Positions 24,967 through 36,026 of a stretch of DNA of 64,000 bases are shown here, in pieces. The position numbers were made by a program, and so were the translations under genes. This stretch comes from Ectocarpus siliculosus (taxonomy: Eukaryota > Sar > Phaeophyceae > Ectocarpales > Ectocarpaceae): contig FN649734.1 in NCBI GenBank assembly GCA_000310025.1, forward strand, positions 3,973,664 through 4,037,663, written 5' to 3'. A model generated the notes under the pieces. It was not told where the DNA came from and ran no database searches. It saw nothing but the letters and a program-made list of their open reading frames with translations. Every line of letters starts with the position of its first letter. Within the stretch, counting starts at the first letter, position 1.

Positions 24967-25691
24967 GCACAAGTTAGGGTTGTGTATCGGCGCAGCCGAA
25001 CGATATAATATGTATCGGAGATCGGCGCAGCCGATATAACGATATTTTTTCGATATATCGGCTTATCGAAAAAATATCGGCGAGCGAAGCGAGCCGTGGT
25101 TAGGGGCTCGCGAAGCGAGCCCCCCCTCGGCCCCCCGGCTGGTGAGGGGCCCCGCTGGAGGCGCCCCGCCGGAGGTGTTTTTTTACGCGATTTGGCTTCA
25201 CTAGAGCATATTTTTTGGGTGATTTTGGGGCACTTCGACCATGCCATTTTTTGGTGGGTGATATCCTGAAAACTACTGAAAAACGCTAAAACTTGGAAAC
25301 CATCGACAATAAATGACAGATGATTAGTCAGTTCTCTTTCGAAGCTTTGGTTGGGTGGTACAACACGACCACGTTTGAACGTCTTCACGAAGCTGCTTCC
25401 AAAACACGTTCCCACCTCCCTCGTCCTCCCTCTCTCTCTGAATCTTGTCATGTTTCTACAACACAGCCTAAGTTCTTCTCAACCCAAGCCCAAAGCCCAC
25501 CACCCGCCCGGCCAGCAACAATTTCAGACGCAGACATCCGGTCGGCCGTACTACCGTACTTCGAAAATGCGAGATCTAGATCTAGATAACTTCTCGACGT
25601 TGCGGTGGGTAAAAACCAACCGTCCACACGTGACCTGCTCCACACAAAAAAAAAAAGCGGAAAATCCACGACAATCACGACGACGTGCTGG

Positions 25692-28509
25692 TTAGAGCAT
25701 CGAAACAGCAATCTTCTTTTTGCGAGTAGCACTCTTCTTCCACTCATCCACTACACCCCACACGTTGCGCAAGTACACGAGGAGCTCGACGTTTTCGTCT
25801 AAAAGGCGACTCCGCGTGGGCGTCACGGTTAGCCCTGCCGTAGAAAACACGCGCTCGGATTGCGCTTGAGATGACGGAATGGCAAGCACACGACGAGCCA
25901 GCGCCGCGAGCAGAGGGTACTCCAATTGCTTCTTGCGCCACCTGTCCAGGGGATTGTTGAAGACCTTCTTGTCTCCCGTGTTGGTTTTCTGCATGTCCCA
26001 AACCCGTATCCCGGGTGCGGCCTTGAAGGCAGAGACCTCCATGTCCACGATGGCCACCAGTTGCTCGCGTTTCTCATCCGCGGAATCGCCGGCATTGCTA
26101 TCCCCTGCATCTGCAGCGTGGGCAGCAGCGGCGGCCTCGAACGCGCTCATGCGAGGGCGCTTCGAGGCTCCCTGGCCCCCTCCAAGTGGGGCCGGCTGCG
26201 TCTGGACGGGATCGGAAGCAGGTTTCTCCGCGGAGGCGGGTGCCTTATCGCCAGCGTGCTTCCCCAGAGCAATGTCCACCGCGGCGCTAGCGACAGCGCG
26301 CCATACGCCTGCGTGCTCTCGCTGCTGTATCCCGTAGAGGTGCTTGGCCCGCGGGTCGAGGGCCGTTGCGTACACCTGCTTCCGCTTGAACCCCTGCGGT
26401 TGGCGACGCTTGCCCTCCCTGTACTCGAGTATGTTGGAGCCGTCGCCCCAACGGTTGGTGAAATCCGCCATCAGGGCTTCCGCATCCGGACGAACGGCTT
26501 CCATCGCCTTCTGCGTAGTCTCTTTGAGCCCCTGTTGCGCAACGGCCTTGAGGTCTGTGATTGCGGCCTCAAGCCCTTCTCGCAACTCCGCCATTTTCCC
26601 GATGGTCATGCTACCCGTCACGTACTGGGCCCCCTCCAGGTCTTTCTGCGCCTTCATGAACGGTCGCAGGATTGGTTCGATCAACCGCAGCACCTCCCAG
26701 TCCGTGTCCGACAACAGCGGGTGGACTTCGTCCATCGACTCATGAAGCTTGATGGCCTTCATCAGGTAGAGCAGACGCACGACCATCGCCCATGTCGACC
26801 ACCACCTCGTCTCGACGTCTTGCATCACGGACAGCGGTTCCATCTGGAGGATGCCGCACAATTGGACGAGGCGAGCCGCCATCTGACTCGACTTTTTGTA
26901 GCGTCCTACTAGCGTTCGCGCAAGGCCCAAGGCGCCAAGACTCCTGCCGTTGAAGACCGATGACGTCGTTGACTCCATGCGGTGGTTCGAGCAGCCGATG
27001 TGCGAAATCGTACTCCCGTCCACCTCAAGCAGGCGACCCGCCTTGATCATAGACGGCTCGCAATCGGTGACGCATGCAATCACCCGACCGGTTAGGTCGT
27101 GGCGTTCAACCATTCCCGCCACCAACGCCGCCAAGTCCTCACCCGTGGTTGTCCCCGTGTGCTTCGCGCAGTCCAAAGAAAGATGGTGCAGCTTCCACTC
27201 GTAGTCGATGTAGGCCACGGTCAGCGACATGTAGGACTCGTTGTTCCGAGATGTCCAGCCGTCCGTGGTGATTGCTACGAACTCGGCATCCAGCATGAGG
27301 GCGACTTCGCTTTCGAGGGCCGTTTTCACAGCGCGCATCCTCGAAAGAAGCTCGCGGCGACTGGGAACCTTGGCTCTTTTGTTGAGTGCCGAGACCATCG
27401 CCTTGAGTTCCGAGTACTCGACAAACTTGCGAGTGATCAAAAGTGTCGAACGAGGGGAGATGTTGGGGCAACAGGTCAGAAAGGTGCCGCCTGTGAAAGT
27501 TGAAGCGTCAGCAGTCGAAAACCACAGTAGTTTCGTGCAGCCTGAAAAAACAGATGTCACCGCTTCGATTCCAAAAACAAAAAATGCAGACCGCTCGGGC
27601 ACACCAGTTTCTTTTTTTTTTTTTGGCAGCAGTGACCTTGCCTCCCTCTGCTCGCGGGCGCACCACACACACGCACACCCTCGGAAAAGCACTGCTGTGC
27701 CGCTAAAACTTTGAAAAGCACTGCTGTATCGCTGAAACGTTTACACATGATAATGCAACACAAGCATCCACGGAAAAGCACTGCTGTATCGCTCAACAAT
27801 GACCGAAACATTCACACTTGATACTGTCATGCAACACACGCATCGATCCGCGGAAAAGCACTGCTGTATCGCAGTAAAAGTTGCGCATGGCATACGCAAT
27901 ACAACACGCGCCTCTGTGGGAAAACATGAGCACCACTGCTAGCTAACCACTGCATCGCTGAAAAATACTCGTACCTCAATTTTAAAAACACGAAAAACTT
28001 ACGGACAGAGAGAGGTAGTTGTTGACGATGAGACGAACCAACTCGTCGTGCCAGATCGCCCCCCCCTCCTCCTTCGGGAGGAAGTTGGTGATCGCTGCTT
28101 GTCCTGTTGGTGCTGCAGCGGAGCCGGAGCCTTTTGCCTTCGCGTGCTTGATCGCGGTGTGTGCGTCCCTGTGTCCAACCTTGGAGGTGTCCAGATGGGC
28201 CAGGAGATTGGTAGGCGACCCTACCTTGAACTTGGTCTCTGCACAGTGAAAGTCGCCGTTTGCCACGCACAACTGACAGATCGCGATGCCCGAATGGCAT
28301 GGGTTCCGATACACGCTGAAATGCTTCCACACCGGGTGTGAGGCATTCGGGGGCTTGGGCAGCTGCGGCTCCATCTTGACCCTCTCCACCTTCGCAGCCC
28401 GCTCGTTTTTCTTCGAACGCTCTGCTGTCTCTGTGTCTGAAACTGGTTCTACTGCAACCACCGGCGTGGAGGACCCTCCATCCTGGTCCGCTGCTGGTGG
28501 GGTACTCAT
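25692..28509 (-). CDS. hAT transposase with N-terminal BED zinc finger
   Basis: Exon 1 is 28509-28003 (ATG 28509, MSTPPAADQDGG), intron 28002-27426, exon 2 is 27425-25692; together 746 residues. Exon 1 carries a BED-type finger (WKHFSVYRNP, CQLC, then HLDTSKVGH) and ends NNYLSLS. Exon 2 continues FVEYSELKAMVSALNKRAKV, matching the family order. The catalytic core shows ITTDGWTS and VTDCEPS, each with an expected Asp, and ETRWWSTW. The C-terminal dimerisation region is NPLDRWRKKQLEYPLL, then SQAQSERVFSTAGL. The acceptor I chose (cgcaag) is the only one that keeps both phase and family alignment; an upstream ttttcag at 27542 does not. It cuts and pastes the element by binding its ends in the nucleus. 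Confidence 0.9.
27680..27870 (+). repeat. Interspersed 20-25 bp repeats in the hAT intron
   Basis: About four copies of GAAAAGCACTGCTGT(A/G)(T/C)CG with AACGTTTACAC-type spacers lie in the transposase intron. They could be transposase-binding or splicing-related repeats, or a simple minisatellite. Confidence 0.65.
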
Positions 28510-29716
28510 GGGGTGTTCGGCTAGTGTTCGGTGTTCGGTCTGCTCTTCTGTGGTCCAAAGCAACAGCCGCCGCAACAGCGAGGCCTCATAGGGGGTCCAA
28601 ACGTGTAACTGTTGTAACATATGCCCCCTTTTTGATTCGCGGAGCCCCCTCAAATACATCGCCCAATATATCGGGGCTGACAATAGATATTCGATACGAT
28701 ATATATCGTCCGATTATATCAAACATATCGGCTCCGATACACAACCCTAGCACAAGTCCTTTGCAACACGCTGCAACGGGCATTTCGGCATCATTTGGCT
28801 GTCAGTTACCGAAGGAAGCAGCTCCCGAAAACGAGCATCGAAAGGGCTGCGTGCGCATCCCTTTACATTGAGCTCTTTGACGCTTGTAAGCGACGAAGCG
28901 ATATGCGCCAATCTGCATCACGTCAACCTCATTTTTTTTTTGTCTGTTGTGGTATTTCCACCGCATCTCCTGCTCCGAAGAGGCATGTCATGTCCACCTA
29001 ACCAGCGTTGCACAAGCAATTATTTTGCGACAGCGGTCTCCCCACATCTAATTTATGAGTACAGCGGTGTCGGCCGTGGTTTATGCAGCTCTACCGTACC
29101 TGTGTGTGGCACACTCCTGTTTTTTGTCGTGTCGTGTGTGTGTTTCCACCCGTCTGCAGTGTCAACACTAGTAATACGACAAAAAAATATGCTGTCTACA
29201 TGTATGCATATGAGGGACAAGGCATCTCATGTTGTTCCCTGACCCGTCAACTCCCCGCAATCCTCCGTTCGTGTCCTTCGCACATAACGTGTCGGGCGTG
29301 CATGGTGGAGTGCTTGGTGGACCCCGACCTTTGCTATAGCACTTTTTAGTAGACTCGACTGCAGGAGAACGTTGACACTCGATGCACACTCTTTTTCACG
29401 CCAACCGTATATAGATTTTCCTTGGAAATATTCTTGTCTTTTTGGGGGAGAACCGCCTCTTTCTCAGCTTCGCACCATCAAGTTGCACTTTACTCTCTGA
29501 CCGAGGGCAACCCACACCCGCAACACCACAAACGCCCCAAACCGCTCGCACGTGTCTCCTTTTTGACAATTCAAATCACCTGCCGAATCAATGCCTCCCA
29601 AGAAGACCGCCACCCCCAACAGGACAAAAGTGGTAACACTTCTCATCATGGTGGTACAGATGCAACGAGGCACCCGTTTTTTCGCCATCATCTTCGCCAA
29701 TCAAATCCATATCTGG

Positions 29717-30285
29717 AAACGGGTTCGCTTAAGCTCCTCGGGTGTGTGTCAGGCGCCCTTACCCGTGCGGCCTTTGCGTCGCCACGGCCGACAAGGCCGA
29801 CGCCGTCGGCACCAACGGCAAGCCCAGGGCACCTCCATGTTCCGAGGTGTGCGACACAACCATCCCGCCGTGCGTCGCTTACTGGTCGCGTAAGGTCACG
29901 AAAAAAAAAATGTTTTTTCCTACACACACGCCGACCCCGACATCTGCAACCCACCGTAGGTCGGTGGCGACGCTTGTGCCAACTGCCAAACAACCGATAT
30001 CGGTATCGGTTGTTTCGCAGTTGGCACAGGCGTCAGTAACGGCCTCTAGTGGGTTGCAGATGTCGGGGTTGGCGTGTGTGTCGGAAAAAAGAAGTTTTTT
30101 TTCCGTGACCTTACGCGACGAGTAAGTGGCTGACGGCGGGATGTTCGTGTCGCACACCTCGCAACATGGAGGTGCCCTGGGCTTGCCGTTGGTGCCGACG
30201 GCGTCGGCCTTGTCGGCCGTGGCGACGCACGGGTAAGGGCCCCTGACACACACCCGAGGAGCTCAAGCGAACTCGTTTTCAACTC
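29717..30285. mobile_element. Near-perfect palindromic (fold-back) element, about 570 bp
   Basis: Two inverted arms of about 280 bases meet near 30000 with almost no spacer (the centre is CCGATATCGGTATCGG). Both arms, read inward, keep the same open frame: CVATADKADAVGTNGKPRAP, later EVCDT(T/N)IPP and SRKVT. Divergence between arms is about 10% by eye. No transposase is present. The shared open frame may be a captured gene piece. Confidence 0.8.
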
Positions 30286-30497
30286 TCTGTCTGGTGTAGC
30301 CTTTTGCGTGGTAAGAACCACAACAAGGCCTCGTAGGGCCACAAGGATGTATCCACAGCGACTCGTGTTTTGCCGTCTTGGTTGCTCTCTCTTTATTTCT
30401 TCTCGTTGCGCTCCCTCACTTTTCTTCTACTTTGAATCACGTCGTTTTCTCGCTCTTTGTAACGACAGCTATTTGTTAGTACTCCATGTATATCTTT

Positions 30498-30608
30498 TCC
30501 TTCCCATACTTCTCCGGCATACTCTAGCGGCGGTACGATGACGCTCTTAAAAACTGTCATTTTGATGCGTGTATCGAGGTGCCGGTTTGTGAGTATTGGG
30601 TGCAGCAT
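30498..30608 (-). mobile_element. LINE fragment
   Basis: The minus strand reads ILTNRHLDTRIK, then VIVPPLEYAGEVWEG. This is a close relative of the thumb region of the LINE at the left edge (ILTDPHLDTRIK, then VIVPKLEYAGEIWEG). Only about 110 bases are recognisable. Confidence 0.8.
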
Positions 30609-31919
30609 CCCTGCTCGTGCTTTGCCCTTTCCCGCTACAGTACCTTGGGCATGTGTGTCCAGTGGGTTGGTGGTATCTTATGCAGCCAACGGTAGAGTCG
30701 CGTTGCTTTGCAGCCACAACACGCATCTCCCGCCGTCGATTCTCGATGGAAGAAAGGCACGGGTGCTGCTTCATAACTGCTGTGCGACTACCAAGGCATA
30801 ACCTGTAGACGACTGGATAGGTATGATAACGGTATCTCTCAATAGCACGTTCTTTGTGAGTGAGTATCCTCTTGTTCGTTTAAAGCTTCAAGCTTTGGCC
30901 GACAGTCTACAGATCTACGCGAACATCTTCACCGCACGTTCAGATCAAGACACAGCAGCTGCAGTTTTTGCAATTGTTCCGGTAAACTGCCGATATGTGC
31001 CAGGCCAAACGACCGGGTTTTTCCCAGAACCGGCATGACATAGGTAGGATTAGTGCTGGTATGGTGCCAAACCGGCACTTCCAGGGTTTGAGACGTCCTA
31101 TAAAATTGAAGCCGTTTTTTCGGCCTTGTACAGCAGCACTAACGAAACCATCGAGTGAAACAGCAACTGCGTGCATCGTTAAGGGGGTGCGGAACAGGGT
31201 TTGTGATTGTGGTCTGTATCCAAGAGGGAATAGTAGTCGAAGATGGCCTTCCGGCTCAGATAGTCAGATAGTCTCGGTCGCACATGCGAAATCAGTAGAG
31301 GGCATCATTGAGCTGCGACGTTCGGGCTGTGATGCCTCAGCTGCCGACGGGTCCAAAACTCTATGTTCCCTCAAGTCTGCATCCGAACCGATCTACTTCT
31401 ATGTGGGATAGGGGAGGGACGGGCAGCTGAGACCTTTCTGGTCTACCATGCGGGATGGAATCGGGTTAATGAGGCTGCGCGTTTTGGTCAGCACCCGATG
31501 GGGATCGGAAAGAGTACAGTAGGACGAGTACACACGAGAAAGAGGAGGTGGGAAAATGTCGATCGGGAACGCCTTCTCTCCTCCGACCGGGAGGAGAGCA
31601 TGATGCGATCGTTAGGGAAAGACAGCGGGAACGCGGTGGGGCAAGGCACGGGGGCACGCTTAAGACTTTCACACGCTGACCCCCCCCCCATAAGGGGGCC
31701 CACGTGACATTCGGTCACAGCTCTGACCCACGCGATGTTCTGTCACCATGTTGCTGACACCCTCTTTCATTTTGACATGTTTGCTACAAAGTGTGCATTT
31801 CGATATCGGCGAACACGAAACTGACCGGTTAAGGTCTACTCCCCCCGCGTCCCCCTGTTCACGTGCCCCCCTTGCCACCCTTGCCACCCTCCGTTGGGCT
31901 CCCCGACCGCACGCCTCAG

Positions 31920-34900
31920 GTTGACTCCTGGCTAGACTTCTCGACCTCGTTTTCTTCGGAGCACCTGGCGAGCCTGAACAAGCACCTCCCCGGCCGGTCC
32001 TTCCTCGCCGGCGGCGCTTTCTCGTTGGCGGATGTCGCGGTCTACTTCGCTTGCGCCGCGGCCGTGGCCGCCGCTCCCCCCGCGGCCGGGAAGCAACTGC
32101 ACTTGTGTCGGTGGTGAGGGTGGCGGTGACTCTGTTTTCGCTGTGCAAGATTGCCGTAGGGCTAAATGGGAGTGCGTGTGGCGTGATTTTGGGTCAGCCG
32201 TGATGTTGCGGGTTGTGTTGTGTCTCGAGAGAAGTTTTCAAGCACGCACCTCGCTGTTCTGCGTTGCCCTTGCTCTCCCCCCCGCATGGCATACCTGCTC
32301 CGATGCATAGGCACTCTCTCTCTCTCCGCTTCCAGGGGTTGTTGTTGTTGTTTCTGCTGACGGTGGTGGTAGAATGTCTGTTGAACGTTGTCTAGCACAG
32401 GCTGTGCTTCCTTCTGGTCATTTCTCGGTCACCAACCGACTGCCGTGCACCACAAACAGCCAGTAGAGGGCGCTCACCAGTGCCGGGTGCCCAACATAGT
32501 GCCGATGGAATCGCATGGCACAGACGGAGTGAATATTGCGGGATGACCGCCTTAGGGCCGTTTGCAGATTGATAGCATACGGCGACGTGCTGAGCCCCAC
32601 CGATTGCCCTTTCTTGCACAATTCCGCCCACCCGGCGTTTTTCCCTCAAGATGCCCATGGTCGTAATACCCCCCGTAGTTTCGTGTTGAAAATCTTGGTG
32701 TTGTTTCCTGAAGGCGGTGTTTTACTGCTTGCTCCTTCGCACGGAGGGCGACAAACGGAGTATCAAAACCACACCAAGAGTTCCTCGTCATACCGGCTAC
32801 TCGTGACCCCATACTCCGCCCCCCCCCCTTGCACACCTGCATCACGGGGCTGCCGTGCAGGTTCAACCAAGTGCAGCACCGCGTGAGGCTACTGGCGCCG
32901 TCTTGCCCTGTCCTCCCCCCAACCGTAACTCTCAACATCTTCTCGCCAGTGGCGGTGCCTCTGCCCGCTAAACAACCAGCCACCTCCAGCGGCGCGGCCC
33001 AATCGGCAACCGCGGGGTCGGCGGCCGGGGCCGCGGCGGCGGCGCCCGCTTGTGGTGTCGGCACAGAGAAATCGGCGAGCGCTAGCAGCCCTACAGAGGG
33101 CAAGAAGGACAAGAAGAAGAAAAAGAAGGGGGCGGCGGCGGGGGGTGAGGACGGGGACGGTAAGGCGGCGACGCCGGCGGCCGCGGCGAAGGGTGCACCG
33201 GGTGAGGCGAAGAAGGGGGCGGAGTCTGCTGCGCCTGCCGCCGCCGCCGCCGCGGAGGGGGACCCGTCGAAGCTCGACGTACGCGTCGGCACCATCGTGA
33301 AAGCGTGGGAGCACCCCGACTCCGAGAAGCTGTTCTGCGAGGAGATCGACCTCGGGGAGGTGGGTCGATCGCGGGAGGTCGAACCGATTCGGTTGTAGGG
33401 CGCACCCGCCATTGCTAGCCTTAGAGCCGTGTGTGTGTCTTGCTTTTAACTATGATAGCAGCGAGCTTTAGAGCCGTGTGTGTGCCTTGCTTTAACTAGC
33501 AGCGACCGGTTGACCAATGCATGAAAGGCGTCCGTGTCGGCGGAAGAAATCAGAGGCCCGGGAGGTACACATGTGCTGCGCGCTTTTCTTAGTTGTGTGC
33601 CATTGGGTTTTGGCCGAGGGAGAGATGGGGCCGGGTTGGAGACGAAGGGGAAGAGAGAAGGAGGAAGAAGCTAGTCGTACTTGCCTTTTGAGGAGGCTTG
33701 CGAGACCGGGTTTCAAGTAGTGGGGACGAACACGGAAAGGGAGTGTCCGCCGCGCAGTGTGTTGAAGTGATGCAAAGAACGCCAACGAGAAACTTCCCCC
33801 CTACACCGTGAACCCCCTCTCCCCCCCGCGCACCGTTTCCCGTCGGTGCTCCTCACGGCCTGCAGGGAGCAAACAGGAATATCGCCTCGGGGCTGCGAGC
33901 GTTCTACACCTTGGAGGAGATGCAGGGACGACGAGTTATCGTTTTGGCTAACCTTAAGCCCCGAAACATTGGCGGCTTTAAGAGCAATGGAATGGTGAGT
34001 CTTGCGAACACCACGCGCTCTTGGCACCAGCTCCTTTTTCTTGTTTGTTTTCTGGTTCCCTTTGGTCTTCGGCATCGCGTGGCTGCGCGAGTTAGTAGTT
34101 GATGCGGTGCGTGAGAATGGTCCCCAAGCGTCCCGATCGCAATCACCCTATCGCGCGACAAGCAGGAGGATCGGTTTGCACACCCGCTGGCATACCTCCT
34201 GTGTTGTGTCCTGCCTACCTGCACTTCATCTGTCCTTTTCTGTTTTCCTTCGTCTTCGTCTACCTCTTCCACCTGTCAGTCGGTCTTGTTGTCTCCATGA
34301 AGTTCAGTTTTCCGTATCACCGTCGTGGACTGAAAATCGGGTATCAAAGCCCTGAAACGCTGCCCTGGAGATATGGATTTATTTCCGGAAAGAAACAGCA
34401 GATATCAGCCATCGAGTGCTTTTCATGTTGCGAGGATATGACCTCCACCAACCTCGACGGAGATTCCTCCGTACAACACACGCTGTTCTCGTCCCCTGCC
34501 TCCTCGAATGTTGCGGTTGGCGCGAAACGTTCACGCAACAAGAACGTTCCCCCCTTCCTCGTACTCCCATAACACCTACTCCTGTTTGTCCTTAGGTCCT
34601 CTGCGCGTCCTCCGAAGATCACAGCGTGGTGAAGATCGTTGAGCCGCCGCCGGGAGCGGCCATCGGGGCGAGAGTCACCGTGAGCGGGACGGAGGGGGAG
34701 CCGGCAACGCCCGCTCAAGTGCAGAAGAAAAAGGTAATATTAGTTTTGTTTTCTTGTTTTTCGCGCCGCCTGCACGCTCGGCGTTGTGCACTGGACATCA
34801 GGGCGCTACCGTGAAAGTGCAGGCGAACGCAAACAGCTGTGCGATCGATTCTTCGACTTGATTGTTCCACAACCAAGGGGCTGCCAATACCGGAAATAGC

Positions 34901-35924
34901 GTGATTTTTGGCAGATATCGTAGAGAGCCTTCCGTGCACACTTCGGTCGAGTTTTTGACACCCTCTCGGTTATTGAGCAATCGATATTTTGGATGTCGAT
35001 CGCACATGTGTGGATTCACCCGTGTTCTCTCGATATGTACAGCAACATTTATTGATCTTGTCGCATTCGGGCGGCCAGGAAGAGGCCGACGGATTTGCGT
35101 ACCTTTGTGTTGCGCATACCTTTGCCCCAGCCCACATGCTTACATCAGGAGGGGATCGATCGCTGGGCGACGTTCGCCACCACTACTTTGCTGCGCATTC
35201 GGTAGCCTGTACAGCACTTCGCAGATGGCATCCCTTTTTCGAGTAGCAATGGCGGTGCACTGCATGAACGGGCAAGGGTATCGTATTTGGTCGACAATTA
35301 ATCGGTAAACTCAATGAATGTTGGGTCAATGGAACATGTCGGGGGAGAAGAGCCAATCGACATGCACCGAAACGGTTGTACGTACTTCGCTTAGCAATGG
35401 GTCGGCTACAGTGCATGGAAGAGGGGCTGTTGGCTGTGTGTGCCTTGTTCCAAGTGTTACCCGGAGTATTTCGCTTAACGAAAGAGAAATGAATGAGTGA
35501 GAGAACTCCGTGAATGGAAAGAAGGGACTGCCAGCTCTTTTTGTGCCTTGTTTCTGTTTCCTATGCTGGGTATGTCGCATTTGAATATAACCTTTTAGTC
35601 TAGCCATAGGGATTTTCAACGCGTTGCGTCTCGTTTAAACAATTCTGCCTCGTTCGTCTGCACAACCAGCATACGCCGTCATGACGCTTCCGTCCGCCTT
35701 CGATTTATGACGTATCATGATGCGTCCATCCTTGACCCCCAATGTTGCAATCGCTCCGCGTCTCCCCTGCCTCGAAACATGGAAAAATATTCCAGATTTT
35801 GGAGAAGTGCGCGCCCAAGCTCAAGACCAACAGCGACGGGCTTCCCGGCTACGACGGCGTGGGCGTCTTCAACGTCGATGGCGAGCCCTGCGTGGCGACG
35901 ATCCCCGGGGCTTTCGTGTCGTAG
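31920..35924 (+). CDS. AIMP1/Arc1p-type tRNA-binding cofactor (GST-C-like + EMAP-II domain)
   Basis: Exons 31920-32113, 32861-33359, 33866-33994, 34596-34733 and 35796-35924 join in phases 2,0,0,0 and end at TAG; 362 residues are visible. Exon 1 and the start of exon 2 form a GST C-terminal-like domain (VDSWLDFSTSF, FLAGGAFSLADVAVYFACA; the splice completes RWFNQVQH). Then comes an Ala-rich linker with a lysine run (KKDKKKKKKG). The tRNA-binding OB fold follows: KLDVRVGTIVKAWEHPDSEK, EEIDLGE, IASGLRAFYTLEEMQGR, VLANLKPRNIGGFKSNGM, VLCASSED and DGEPCVATIPGAF. The family docks tRNA onto cytosolic aminoacyl-tRNA synthetases (Arc1p, AIMP1). No catalytic synthetase domain is seen downstream of this part. 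The N-terminal exon(s) upstream were not found, so a synthetase-fused N-terminus cannot be excluded. Confidence 0.9.
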
Positions 35925-35994
35925 TCGGTATCCCTCTTGTTGTGACTGCGTATACTTTTGTTTTGAACCTAGTGTAGAGCGATCGAGCGGCAAT

Positions 35995-35996
<2 letters not shown>

Positions 35997-36023
<27 letters not shown>
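35997..36023 (+). repeat. (CAG)9 microsatellite
   Basis: Nine CAG units about 70 bases after the stop codon of the tRNA-binding cofactor gene, probably in its 3' UTR. Confidence 0.9.

Positions 36024-36026
<3 letters not shown>

Larger units (their letters stand above)
24975..28749 (-). mobile_element. hAT DNA transposon, structurally complete
   Basis: The termini are perfect 16-base inverted repeats: TAGGGTTGTGTATCGG at 24975-24990 and its complement at 28734-28749. They are flanked by a perfect 8-base target-site duplication GCACAAGT (24967-24974 and 28750-28757), the length used by hAT elements. Subterminal DNA is rich in CGATAT motifs, and a GC-rich inverted segment lies at 25080-25175. 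The 3775-bp element encodes one two-exon transposase on the minus strand. The undamaged ends and open frame suggest recent insertion and possible activity. Confidence 0.95.
28758..31919. other. Gene-poor stretch with a palindrome and a LINE scrap
   Basis: No supported host exons apart from what must be the unplaced N-terminal exon(s) of the downstream tRNA-binding cofactor gene. The palindromic element and LINE fragment are listed separately. Confidence 0.45.

Noticed and set aside
27426-27545. Strong ttttcag acceptor at 27542 for the hAT second exon
   Set aside because: It gives a stop in the phase required by exon 1; the acceptor at 27426 restores the family alignment.
29821-29890. FRGVRHNHP peptide resembling an AP2/ERF start
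   Set aside because: Only a few residues match, it is one frame of the palindrome arm, and the rest of the domain is absent.
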